NCBI GenBank assembly: GCA_910588685.1 | Contig: CAJUPX010000025.1 | Location: 1 to 26,190 of the forward strand | DNA from: an uncultured Christensenellaceae bacterium | GTDB lineage: Bacteria; Bacillota; Clostridia; Christensenellales; Borkfalkiaceae | Reading direction: 5' to 3' | Length of the DNA stretch: 26,190 nt | Part shown: positions 15,178 to 22,304 of the stretch, piece by piece | Layout: every line of letters begins with the position of its first letter | Position numbering within the stretch: position 1 is the stretch's first letter | The notes under the pieces: model-generated | Database searches by the model: none | Seen by the model: only the letters and a program-made list of their open reading frames with translations | What the model was told of the DNA's origin: nothing | Position numbers and translations under genes: made by a program

Positions 15178-15489
15178 ATGGACGTACAGCTCAAAAAAGG
15201 AATACTTGAAATATGCGTATTGCAGGCTATCAGCCGCGAGGAAAGCTACGGTTATAAAATAATCAGCGACCTCAGCGGCGTGGTTGAGCTGTCGGAAAGC
15301 ACCCTGTACCCTATTTTAAAAAGGTGCGAAGCCGCGGGATATTTAACCACTCACACCAAGGAATATTCCGGCAGGCTGCGGCGATACTACAAAATAACAA
15401 AGCAAGGACTGCAAAGACTTGCGGCAGGCAAAAACGATTTACTCGAAATAGGATTTATTTATAAAAAACTGTTCGGAGGGAGATTATGA
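15178..15489 (+). CDS. PadR family transcriptional regulator
   Basis: A 103-aa winged-helix repressor of the short PadR subfamily. It shows the family pattern: MDVQLKKGILEICVLQAI as helix 1, SYGYKIISDLS, the recognition helix region LSESTLYPILKRCEAAGYL, and the wing SGRLRRYYKITKQGLQRL. The short C-terminal helix (KNDLLEIGFIYKKLFG) would make the dimer. PadR proteins of this type typically control envelope or drug-response operons and respond to a small ligand by leaving the operator. A palindrome overlaps the promoter directly upstream. Its last codons overlap the next gene by ATGA, so translation is coupled. The PadR/DUF1700/DUF4097 order is a recurrent gene set in Bacillota, whose signal is not established here. 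Confidence 0.95.
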   Translation: MDVQLKKGILEICVLQAISREESYGYKIISDLSGVVELSESTLYPILKRCEAAGYLTTHTKEYSGRLRRYYKITKQGLQRLAAGKNDLLEIGFIYKKLFGGRL

Positions 15490-16250
15490 CATATAACGAA
15501 TGGAGAGACGAATTAAAATCTAATCTTTTGAGCGTTTCACCGAGCGAGCGCAGGCGAGTATTGGACTATTACGCCGAAGCCTACGCCGACAGGCGTGACG
15601 CAGGATACACCGAGCGCGAAATTATAGAGGATTTCGGCGCGCCGTACGACGCGGCGCAGCGCATACTGTCCGACCGACCCGCTCCGTCTTACGATTACTT
15701 TGACGACGACTATAATTCGAAGCGGGAAAGACCGCGCGAAAACGACAGGCGGGAACGCGAGGAAAGACGAGCACGCGAGCGTGAAGAACGCCGTGAAAGC
15801 AGAGAGAGCCGCAAGCGCGAAAAGAGAGCGTACGACGAATACGACGAGTACGAGCGGCGGTATCCCGAGCGCGGCTATGAAAACCGCCGTCACGCAGACC
15901 CGCCCAAAGACAACTCGCACCCTATCCTCTTCGCAATTCTATGCATACTGTTCGGCATTCCTATGTTCGGCGTGTTTATGGCGCTCGTAGGCATAACCAT
16001 AGGGCTTTGCTCCGCTCCGTTTGCGGCTATAATCGCCGGCTGCGGCAGTATGGGCGCGGGCATAGGTCAGATGGTTGGCGGGCATCTTTATGAAGGGCTT
16101 GCAACTCTCGGCACGGGCGCGGTTGTGTTCGGAATAGGGCTGATATTAATTCCCGCATTCTTTACCGTAGTAAAATATCTGTGGAAAATGCTCAAACACT
16201 TTTTCAGTTGGATGAAGTCGCTGCTTAACGACGGAAGGAGATATATATGA
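15486..16250 (+). CDS. DUF1700 (HAAS domain) membrane protein
   Basis: A 254-aa protein with three parts. Residues 1-60 form a HAAS-type helical domain (MTYNEWRDELKSNLLSVSPS, then RRRVLDYYAEAYADR and IIEDFGAPYDAAQRIL). Residues about 70-145 are an extremely charged, low-complexity linker dominated by Arg and Glu (RRAREREERRESRESR type). The C-terminal part has three or four membrane segments with many Gly and Ala (about 148-235). HAAS/DUF1700 proteins are found next to PadR regulators and DUF4097 proteins and are thought to act with them at the membrane, without a proven biochemical role. The Arg/Glu linker is longer than I would expect. It starts within the padR stop codon and in turn overlaps the DUF4097 gene by ATGA. 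Confidence 0.88.
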   Translation: MTYNEWRDELKSNLLSVSPSERRRVLDYYAEAYADRRDAGYTEREIIEDFGAPYDAAQRILSDRPAPSYDYFDDDYNSKRERPRENDRREREERRAREREERRESRESRKREKRAYDEYDEYERRYPERGYENRRHADPPKDNSHPILFAILCILFGIPMFGVFMALVGITIGLCSAPFAAIIAGCGSMGAGIGQMVGGHLYEGLATLGTGAVVFGIGLILIPAFFTVVKYLWKMLKHFFSWMKSLLNDGRRYI

Positions 16251-17089
16251 GAAGATATAAAGGAACTCTTGCATTCGGTATAATTTTTCTTATCGCAGGC
16301 GTAATAATGCTTGTGGTTGCGTATTCCAACGGCGCAAGCGCTTTTAACGAAAAATACACTCAACACACCTACACCGCTTCCGGCGTTATCGACAGATACA
16401 ATCTCGATATGGCAGCCGGCAACTTCGTAACAGAATTTTACGACGGCGATACCGCGGTAATAGAATATTCCCAAAGTTCAAAATACTACGTCACCGTCCA
16501 CGAGGAGCACGGCGTTTTAACCGTAAAAGCAAAATACGAATGGTGGGTACTGTTCAATTTTCATATAGGCTCGCTTCCGCAGACCACTATAAAAATTCCC
16601 AAACATACTGTTCCGGATATCGGCATAGACATAAGCGCAGGCAAATTCAAGCTCGGCGACGGCAGCTACGGAAACGTGGATACCGAACTCAGCGCCGGCA
16701 CTCTTACTATCGGCAACATAGACTGCCGCAATCTTAAATGCGATATGTCGGCGGGCAACATAAACATAGCCGGCGCAAACTGCGAAATATTCGACTTAGA
16801 CGTTTCGGCAGGCAGCGTTAATATTTCTAAGATGATTTGCAATTCAACTACAGACGTCAACCTTACGGCAGGCTCGGCAAATATAACAAATTTTGAATGT
16901 CCTAAAACCGCAATCGACGTTTCGGCGGGCGACGTAAATCTGGGGTTTACCGACAAAGAGGAAAATTACACTATTTCCGTTGACAAATCGGCGGGAAGCT
17001 GCAACGTAGGCGACCGCACGTCAAACACCGGCAAGAGTATAAAAATCGATATTTCGGCGGGCAAAGTAATATGTAATTTCCAGGACTGA
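16247..17089 (+). CDS. DUF4097 beta-repeat membrane protein
   Basis: A 280-aa protein with an N-terminal transmembrane segment (about 9-27) and an outer domain made of repeats. Eight times, about every 20-22 residues, the motif [DELMN]-x-[ST]-A-G appears, as in DISAGKFKLGD, ELSAGTLTIGN, DMSAGNINIAG, DVSAGSVNISK, NLTAGSANITN, DVSAGDVNLGF, DKSAGSCNVGD and DISAGKVICNF. Such repeats form a right-handed beta-helix-like stack in the DUF4097 family, related to LiaF/LiaG-type cell-envelope proteins. A role in sensing envelope stress along with the PadR/DUF1700 genes is inference. It is the last gene of the operon; the next promoter's -35 starts one base after its stop codon. Confidence 0.88.
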   Translation: MRRYKGTLAFGIIFLIAGVIMLVVAYSNGASAFNEKYTQHTYTASGVIDRYNLDMAAGNFVTEFYDGDTAVIEYSQSSKYYVTVHEEHGVLTVKAKYEWWVLFNFHIGSLPQTTIKIPKHTVPDIGIDISAGKFKLGDGSYGNVDTELSAGTLTIGNIDCRNLKCDMSAGNINIAGANCEIFDLDVSAGSVNISKMICNSTTDVNLTAGSANITNFECPKTAIDVSAGDVNLGFTDKEENYTISVDKSAGSCNVGDRTSNTGKSIKIDISAGKVICNFQD

Positions 17090-17118
17090 TTGACAAAATA
17101 ACGCCATAATGATAGAAT
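17090..17118 (+). promoter_or_regulatory. Promoter of the 8-oxoguanine glycosylase gene
   Basis: TTGACA (17090-17095), 17-nt spacer, TAGAAT (17113-17118). Its -35 directly follows the DUF4097 stop codon. The -10 overlaps the first bases of a strong inverted repeat. Confidence 0.8.
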
Positions 17119-17148
17119 ACGGTCGTATACAAACGACCGTATTTTTTT
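17116..17148 (+). terminator. Inverted repeat with T-run: terminator of the DUF4097 operon and possible operator
   Basis: AATACGGTCGT (17116-17126), 6-nt loop, ACGACCGTATT (17133-17143), then T to 17148. It is a textbook intrinsic terminator for readthrough from upstream, but it also spans the -10 and start site of the promoter for the next genes, so it may act as an operator there. Confidence 0.8.
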
Positions 17149-17163
17149 ACAGAGGAAAAAATT

Positions 17164-17982
17164 ATGATTATTGACTATCCCGCTCAATATTTCCACCCCG
17201 GGCAGACGCTGGAATGCGGACAGATTTTCAGATTCGAGCCTTATAAAGAGGGCTACCTTGTGCACTCCGCAGATAAAATCTGTTACCTTTACTCAGACGG
17301 TGATAAAACATATATAGAGTGCGACGACCCCGACTATTTTTACGCGTACTTCGATTTAAACCGCGATTACTCAAAAATAGTGGAACACGCAAAATCTTAC
17401 GGTATTCCCCTCCTCTCGCGTTACGCCGAGGCGGGCAAGGGTGTGCGGCTTTTAAACCAGAACCGCGAGGAAATGCTGTACTCTTTTATCATATCACAAA
17501 ACAACAATATACCGCGCATAAAGTCCATTATTTCGCGCATATGCGGGGGTCTGACGCAAAAACGGCAGAGCAGCTTCGGCGAATATCACCCCTTCCCCAC
17601 GTCGGCGCAGCTTGCGGGCGCGGGCTCGGAATTTTTCAAAAACGCGGGCGCGGGCTACCGCGACAAATACCTTGCCGAAACGAGCGCGCGAATTGTAAAA
17701 GAGGGGTTTAACCTTGAAAAACTCGATACGCCTCAATTAAAGCGGGAATTGCTTACGTACTTAGGCGTTGGCGCAAAAGTAGCCGACTGTATTTCGCTTT
17801 TCGGATTTTCACGACGCGACAGCTTCCCCGTGGATACCTGGATTGAAAAGGTTTACAGAGAGGATTTCAAAGGCGAGCTTACCGACAGGAATAGGATTTG
17901 CGGCTATTTTACAGGGCTTTTCGGGGAATATTCGGGATATATACAGCAGTATTTATTTTACGGAAAACGGCAAAACTTATAA
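17164..17982 (+). CDS. ogg: 8-oxoguanine DNA glycosylase/AP lyase, Ogg1 type
   Basis: Excises 8-oxoguanine paired with C and nicks the strand, as the first step of base excision repair. At 272 aa it has the N-terminal domain (FHPGQTLECGQIFRFEPYKEGY, matching the eukaryotic-like Ogg1 start) and the helix-hairpin-helix GPD domain. The hairpin reads LGVGAKVADCISLFGF with catalytic Lys205, followed by FPVDTWIEKVY with Asp224. The stretch NREEMLYSFIISQNNNIPRI is the Ogg family's QNNN signature. GAGGAAAAA forms the ribosome-binding site. It is the first gene after its own promoter and runs one base into the next gene. Clostridia use Ogg-type enzymes in addition to or instead of MutM, which is consistent with a spore former that must repair oxidative damage on germination. 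Confidence 0.93.
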   Translation: MIIDYPAQYFHPGQTLECGQIFRFEPYKEGYLVHSADKICYLYSDGDKTYIECDDPDYFYAYFDLNRDYSKIVEHAKSYGIPLLSRYAEAGKGVRLLNQNREEMLYSFIISQNNNIPRIKSIISRICGGLTQKRQSSFGEYHPFPTSAQLAGAGSEFFKNAGAGYRDKYLAETSARIVKEGFNLEKLDTPQLKRELLTYLGVGAKVADCISLFGFSRRDSFPVDTWIEKVYREDFKGELTDRNRICGYFTGLFGEYSGYIQQYLFYGKRQNL

Positions 17983-17983
17983 T

Positions 17984-18658
17984 ATGCCCGATTATTTTTC
18001 CCACAGCGTAATAGCAGAAAAAATTTACGAACGACTCGATTACAAGTTAAAAAGAAAAATCACGTCTAAAAGTCTGTACCTTTTAGGGGCGCAGGGCGGA
18101 GACGTGTTTTTTGCATACAGCATTAAATTTTCAAGAAACAACCCCGGCAGGAAGCTGCACACCATTGATCCTGCGGAACTTTTTTCCAAGCTTGCAAACG
18201 GCAACTTCGGCTATGCGGCGGGATTTGCCGCGCACTACGCGTTGGACTGCACCTTACACCCCGTGGTATACTCCTACCAGCGCGGCAGCCGCTCCCCTCT
18301 CGCCCACCAGACGTTTGAGGGAGATTTAGGGCTATACATCAGCAGATATTATTCCATACGCCGCGGAATAATGCCAAAAGATAAAGTTTTATCCTGTACT
18401 TACGGCGTTTACGACAGTATGAAAACCATACTGCCGGAAATTACGGTTACGGGAACCGAACGGTGTTTAAAACGGTATTTCAGTTTTACGCGCTATAATT
18501 TCAAATCGAAACGACAGAGCTACAAATGTAATTTTGATTTTTCGTCTGTGGCGGGACTTTTGGAAGAAGCGATAGATTTGGGCGTTAAATGTATAAACAG
18601 TCTTTGCTTTAAAGAGATTGACCCCGCGCTTTTTAACAAATCGTTTTTACAGCGTTGA
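17984..18658 (+). CDS. Zinc-dependent phospholipase C-like protein
   Basis: The ATG at 17984 (MPDYFSHSVIAEKIYE) is the likely start, one base after the upstream stop codon. It gives 224 aa, typical for cytosolic members of the Zn_dep_PLPC family. Likely metal ligands are His7 in the N-terminal FSHS, the aspartate in GAQGGDVFF, then His84, Asp88 and His92 in HYALDCTLHP, and His108 in LAHQTFEGDLG. The family includes clostridial alpha-toxin, but this protein lacks a signal peptide and the C-terminal membrane-binding domain, so a toxin role is not supported. Bacteria often carry such small intracellular homologues; the substrate is unknown. Translation is probably coupled to ogg. Confidence 0.82.
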   Translation: MPDYFSHSVIAEKIYERLDYKLKRKITSKSLYLLGAQGGDVFFAYSIKFSRNNPGRKLHTIDPAELFSKLANGNFGYAAGFAAHYALDCTLHPVVYSYQRGSRSPLAHQTFEGDLGLYISRYYSIRRGIMPKDKVLSCTYGVYDSMKTILPEITVTGTERCLKRYFSFTRYNFKSKRQSYKCNFDFSSVAGLLEEAIDLGVKCINSLCFKEIDPALFNKSFLQR

Positions 18659-18867
18659 TTAGTTTGGCAAAAGGATTTATAAAAACGAGCAGATACGAGC
18701 AGAACGGGGAGCGAGAGAGGAACCAGCCCGTTGTTATGAAACTCAAAGAAGCGAGTATGACAAGGAGCGTGCGGATTTTGCGAAAGGAGTTTACAAAACG
18801 TATATGACTGAGCAAAAACGCAAACGCGACAAAGTCAGACGACGTTTATATGAGTTTTAAGCGGGAG
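18659..18867 (+). other. Intergenic stretch between converging genes with a decayed-looking open frame
   Basis: No gene can be supported. One plus-strand frame stays open from 18663 to a TAA at 18858-18860 (about 65 codons) but has no start until ATG 18804, which would encode a basic 18-residue peptide. AAAGGAG stands 13 nt before it. The frame is rich in Arg, Lys, Glu and Tyr (for example SEYDKERADFAKGVYKTYM) and follows an in-frame TAG at 18660-18662. It could be a remnant of a gene or chance. I see no terminator hairpin here. Confidence 0.35.
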
Positions 18868-19668
18868 CTATAAAATTTTCTCGTATACGCCGTGCTCCAT
18901 AAGCCGCTCGTACAGTTCGTCCTCGGTTATCTCGTCGAGAAACTGCTCGCCGTATATCTGCAAAACAAGATACCGTCTGCCGTCGGCGTGGCGGAGAGCT
19001 TCGGCATAAGTGGCGTTTTCATCTAATATTACATATTTGATTTCTCTGCCGCGCTTTTTTTTGCGGCGGGTAAAATCTATTTTCTGCGCCGGCACGCTCT
19101 TTCCGAACGCGGAAACAGCCAAAAACAACGCTATTGTTATAATAGATATATTGCGCACCCAGATAAAGACTGCCGCCAGTGATACGGCAATTATCAAAGC
19201 CACCGCCCTGAGAGCGATATTTACCGTTTTAGGCTTTAAAAATTTAATTAAAAAACATTTGAGCACCCGCCCGCCATCCAAAGGATAGGCGGGTAGTAAA
19301 TTTATTGCAAGCATACCGGCGTTTGCGTAAAACAAAGTGTCCGTATACGCGTAAGTTATAGGATAAAACCACCATAGCCCCGCCACGGCGGTAATAAGCG
19401 CTAAATTTACAAGCGGTCCCGACAGAGCGAGTTTTATTTCGTCTGAGAGAGAAATGCCCTCTATATCGCAAACGGCAGCCGCGCCGTACGGCATAAGACT
19501 TATTTTTTTGCACTCGAAACCGCGCCGCGCCGCAAAAAAAACGTGACCGCACTCGTGCAGGAGTGCGGTCAGTACGCATATTACAAAAACGGGTAAACCG
19601 CCGAAAAGCGCGCTAAGTATACCAACCGCCAGAAACAGCGGATGAACGGTTATTTTCAACTGTTCCAA
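18868..19668 (-). CDS. spoIVFB: SpoIVFB-like intramembrane metalloprotease (site-2 protease, M50)
   Basis: By analogy with B. subtilis, cleaves pro-sigma-K in the mother-cell membrane around the forespore. The 266-aa protein has the zinc motif HECGH (His38, Glu39, His42) inside a membrane segment and the third ligand Asp131 in NLLPAYPLDGGR. These positions are very close to those of B. subtilis SpoIVFB. Six or so hydrophobic segments are followed by a soluble C-terminal part (from about residue 195) that resembles the CBS-like tail of SpoIVFB (YVILDENATYAEALRHADGRRYLVLQ). It overlaps spoIVFA by 13 nt, so the two subunits are made together. No sigma-K gene is in the window; if the genome lacks pro-sigma-K, the target would be another protein. 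Confidence 0.9.
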   Translation of the reverse strand: MEQLKITVHPLFLAVGILSALFGGLPVFVICVLTALLHECGHVFFAARRGFECKKISLMPYGAAAVCDIEGISLSDEIKLALSGPLVNLALITAVAGLWWFYPITYAYTDTLFYANAGMLAINLLPAYPLDGGRVLKCFLIKFLKPKTVNIALRAVALIIAVSLAAVFIWVRNISIITIALFLAVSAFGKSVPAQKIDFTRRKKKRGREIKYVILDENATYAEALRHADGRRYLVLQIYGEQFLDEITEDELYERLMEHGVYEKIL

Positions 19669-20435
19669 ACGGGCACTTCTCCCGAAAGCGTATAACAGTT
19701 AAGCAGCTCGTCGCCGTTGTACATAGTCACGCGGACCTCGTGCTCGCCGTCGGAGTATGCAAAGGGCAGATTTGAAGCAACCTTAGCGGACTTCTGCGCA
19801 TATACGCTGGTAAGCCCGGTGATTACGCTCGAGAACGTGGACGTATGCGCTATCTGAACGGTGTACAGTCCGCCTTCTTCGGTTATCGAAGATACTGTGC
19901 CGCCGTATACGGGATATACGCTGCCTTTCGCCGTGAAAGTTATTGCGCCGCTGTCGGTCATATTGACTTCCGCTTCGGAAAACGCTCCGACTACGGACGA
20001 GAGTTTAAGCTCGTTATAAGAGGGTTCAGCCGCCTCCGCGGGCTTAGAGAACGAGCTTAAAAAAGTATTTATAACGCTCGTGGGCATAAGTAAATTTGTT
20101 ATGAAAATTGCGGCGGCAATCACGCACACTGCAACAAGCTCTATTATAAGCACTCTGCTCGTCTTATTTGTACGGGGCTGCTCCCACGCCTCTAAAGCCG
20201 CCGCCTCGCGCCGCTTGCTCTTTTTGCCGGGCTTTGCGGGCTCGGTCAAATCCTCCGCGAATACGTACGCGCCCACACGCTCGTTAACGCTGTCAACGAC
20301 AAGCTCTTTAAGCTCATCCTGCTGCGGCGCTTCCTTTTTGTCGCGCTTGCGCTTGAATACGCTCTCCTTTTTTACCACCTTTACCGTGTTTACCGGAATT
20401 TCCAGCATTTCGGCATAATCGAGTTCCTGATTCAT
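19656..20435 (-). CDS. spoIVFA: SpoIVFA-like regulator with degenerate LytM/M23 domain
   Basis: Start placed at ATG 20435 (MNQELDYAEML), which has GGAGGAAAG just upstream; a further upstream in-frame start has no such site. The 259 aa comprise a charged cytosolic part (1-94), one membrane segment (about 95-116) and an outer domain. Within the latter, VYPVYGGTVSSITEEGGLYTVQIAHTSTFSSV looks like the fold of M23 (LytM) peptidases, but most metal ligands (HxxxD and HxH) are missing, so it is not an active peptidase. This is the architecture of SpoIVFA, which holds and inhibits the partner protease and is itself cleaved by SpoIVB. The operon order and overlap with spoIVFB support that role. Confidence 0.8.
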   Translation of the reverse strand: MNQELDYAEMLEIPVNTVKVVKKESVFKRKRDKKEAPQQDELKELVVDSVNERVGAYVFAEDLTEPAKPGKKSKRREAAALEAWEQPRTNKTSRVLIIELVAVCVIAAAIFITNLLMPTSVINTFLSSFSKPAEAAEPSYNELKLSSVVGAFSEAEVNMTDSGAITFTAKGSVYPVYGGTVSSITEEGGLYTVQIAHTSTFSSVITGLTSVYAQKSAKVASNLPFAYSDGEHEVRVTMYNGDELLNCYTLSGEVPVWNS

Positions 20436-20509
20436 AACTTTCCTCCGAAAAATTTTATCTATCGTATTGTATTCATAAAACAATGCGCTTAGAACAAAAT
20501 TTTTCACTC

Positions 20510-20540
20510 CGGCATAATATAATGTTTCATATTTATGCCG
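20510..20540 (-). terminator. Hairpin after rsmA, probable terminator
   Basis: CGGCATAA (20510-20517) pairs with TTATGCCG (20533-20540), with ATG/CAT pairing inside. On the minus strand it is followed by GAGTGAAAAATTTT, a poor U-tract. It separates rsmA from spoIVFA. Confidence 0.5.
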
Positions 20541-20569
20541 CAGGGGAGTTATCTCAGCATTTTACCTAT

Positions 20570-21403
20570 TTATACAAAATTTTTCAAATGCTCCGAAAGA
20601 GCCGCAAACTGCCTGGGAGTCAAAGTTTCGCCGCGCGCTTTTATATCTATTCCGCACGCGGTAAGCGCCGACTCCGCGTCCGCACGCGACACGGAAAAAC
20701 AGTTGATAATGTTATTTACAAGCGTTTTTCTGCGGGCGGAAAACGCCGCGTGCACCGTTTTTTTGTACAGTGCGGGGTCAGAAACGGAAATTGCTCCGTC
20801 TTTTACTGTAAGCTTAACCACCGCGCTGTCAACGTTGGGACGCGGCATAAACATAGTTCTCGGCACGCGTTTTACTATTTCGCCGTATGCGCGCAGGGCA
20901 ATAACCGCGGTTATCGCTCCGTATTCGGGGGTGTCAGCCTTTGCGCAGAGCCTTTCGGCAACCTCTTCCTGCACCATTACGGTTATGCTTTTACACTGCT
21001 TTGACTGTTCTATAAGCTTTAAAATAAGCGGCGTTGTAACGTAATACGGCAGATTTGCCACCACCTTGTACTGCCCCGCCTGTTTTTCAAAACCGGGCAA
21101 ATCAACCTTTAAAAAGTCGTTAAAAATGACCTCGGTATTGTCGCAGCCAGACAAAGTTTGTTCGAGAACGGGTTTTAAAGACGTATCTATTTCAAACGCT
21201 ATAACTTTTTTAGCCGCGGCGGACAGCGCGCGCGTGAGAGTGCCCGCGCCGCAGCCTATTTCTATTACCGTGTCGTCTTTTTGAATATCCGCCTTATCCA
21301 CAATAGATAACAGCAGATTTTTATCGGTTATAAAATTTTGCCCGAATTTCTTTTTGAACGAGAACCCGCATTCCGCAAGAACCGTTTTTATATCTTTTTC
21401 CAT
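20570..21403 (-). CDS. rsmA: 16S rRNA (adenine1518/1519-N6)-dimethyltransferase
   Basis: Also called KsgA. Makes the two adjacent dimethyladenosines at the end of 16S rRNA (helix 45), a late check in small-subunit assembly. The 277-aa protein has the family order: FKKKFGQNFITDKNLLLSIV at the N-terminus, SAM motif VIEIGCGAGTLT, acidic EID, DFLK, the catalytic motif IV in VVANLPYYVTTPLI, and RTMFMPRPNVDSAVVKL. It ends with a helical RNA-binding domain (FSARRKTLVNNI, LTPRQFAALSEHL). It is preceded by its own promoter after the tatD terminator, so it is transcribed independently of metG-tatD despite the common metG-tatD-ksgA neighbourhood in Bacillota. Confidence 0.97.
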   Translation of the reverse strand: MEKDIKTVLAECGFSFKKKFGQNFITDKNLLLSIVDKADIQKDDTVIEIGCGAGTLTRALSAAAKKVIAFEIDTSLKPVLEQTLSGCDNTEVIFNDFLKVDLPGFEKQAGQYKVVANLPYYVTTPLILKLIEQSKQCKSITVMVQEEVAERLCAKADTPEYGAITAVIALRAYGEIVKRVPRTMFMPRPNVDSAVVKLTVKDGAISVSDPALYKKTVHAAFSARRKTLVNNIINCFSVSRADAESALTACGIDIKARGETLTPRQFAALSEHLKNFV

Positions 21404-21418
21404 AATTTAGCCGTCTTG

Positions 21419-21462
21419 TTTTTGTATACAAAAATTATAACAGCATAAACTGTTTTTGTAAA
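21419..21462 (-). promoter_or_regulatory. Promoter of rsmA with an adjoining palindrome
   Basis: On the minus strand TTTACA (21462-21457), 17-nt spacer, TATAAT (21439-21434), with an upstream TGT making it extended. The perfect palindrome TTTTTGTATACAAAAA (21419-21434) touches the last base of the -10 and covers the start site. Confidence 0.75.
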
Positions 21463-21490
21463 CGAATTAAGCACGTTTACCTCACTTATG

Positions 21491-21520
21491 AAAAAAATCC
21501 CGCACGGAAAAGTGCGGGAT
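21491..21520 (-). terminator. Intrinsic terminator of metG-tatD
   Basis: Minus strand ATCCCGCAC, TTTTCC loop, GTGCGGGAT, then TTTTTT. Perfect 9-bp stem placed 7 nt after the tatD stop codon. Confidence 0.92.
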
Positions 21521-21527
21521 CAATTTT

Positions 21528-22304
21528 TTATATGAGTTTTTTAAACAACAAATGCGCATTTGCCCACACCTTCCCGCTCATCTCCTCCAAAGAAACGCCT
21601 TTTATATTCGCCATATTTTGGAGTATTTCGGGAATACTTTCGGGCGTATTAGGGAACACGCCGTATCTGGATTTGGGCGGCAGATAGGGGCTGTCGGTTT
21701 CGGTCAAAAGTCTGTCCGCAGACAGCGCGGCGATTGTGCGCCGTGCTTTTTTACTGCCCGAATAAGTGCTTGTGCCTCCGAACGAAAAATATATACCGAG
21801 TTTTTCAAGCTCCGCCGCAATTTCCGTTGAGTGCGAATAACAGTGCAACAGCGCGCCGTGTTTTAAAAGAGCTGCGTTTTCCTTTAAAACGTTCAGCATA
21901 TCCTCCGCGCAGTCGCGCGAGTGTATCTGAACGGGCAAACCCAGCTTATCGGCAAGATACAGCTGTTTTAAAAAAACTTCACGCTGCAAATCTTTATCCG
22001 TATCCGGATAGTGATAGTCGAGCCCGATTTCCCCTACAGCAACGCACTTTTTATGCGAAGCAAGCACGGCAATTTTTTCAAGGTCGCTCTCTTTATAGCC
22101 CTCAAGCTCCGTCGGATGAAAACCCGCCGTAAAGTAAACAAACGGATATTTTTCGGAAACTTCGCGCGAAAGCTCGCTCGACTGCAAATCGAAGCCCGCC
22201 GCAATTATCTTTTGAACGCCAGCCGCCTGTACGCGCCCGAGCATATCGTCAAGATTGCCGTAATGCCCGCCGTCCAAATGGCAGTGCACGTCTATATATC
22301 TCAC
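21528..22304 (-). CDS. tatD: TatD family metal-dependent deoxyribonuclease
   Basis: TIM-barrel hydrolase; TatD enzymes act as 3'-5' exonucleases on DNA. The start is taken as GTG at 22304 with GGGAG (22318-22314) 9 nt upstream. It overlaps the metG stop codon as GTGA, so re-initiation after metG is likely. Longer in-frame starts would lie in metG and add non-family sequence. This gives 258 aa beginning VRYIDVHCHLDGG. Metal ligands are readable: HCH in HCHLD (His7 and His9), Glu in VAVGEIGLDYH, His in VQIHSRD, His in HCYSHS, and Asp in TETDSPYLPPKS. Length and motif order are standard, and the metG-tatD pairing is common in Bacillota. Confidence 0.95.
   Translation of the reverse strand: MRYIDVHCHLDGGHYGNLDDMLGRVQAAGVQKIIAAGFDLQSSELSREVSEKYPFVYFTAGFHPTELEGYKESDLEKIAVLASHKKCVAVGEIGLDYHYPDTDKDLQREVFLKQLYLADKLGLPVQIHSRDCAEDMLNVLKENAALLKHGALLHCYSHSTEIAAELEKLGIYFSFGGTSTYSGSKKARRTIAALSADRLLTETDSPYLPPKSRYGVFPNTPESIPEILQNMANIKGVSLEEMSGKVWANAHLLFKKLI

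Noticed and set aside
17984..18658. Alpha-toxin-like secreted phospholipase
   Set aside because: No signal peptide and no C-terminal membrane-binding domain; only the zinc-binding domain is present, so a virulence role is not supported.
18633..18815. Hydrophobic minus-strand frame of 60 codons
   Set aside because: Starts with TTG without a ribosome-binding site and overlaps the end of the phospholipase C-like gene; its hydrophobicity is a by-product of the charged codons on the other strand.
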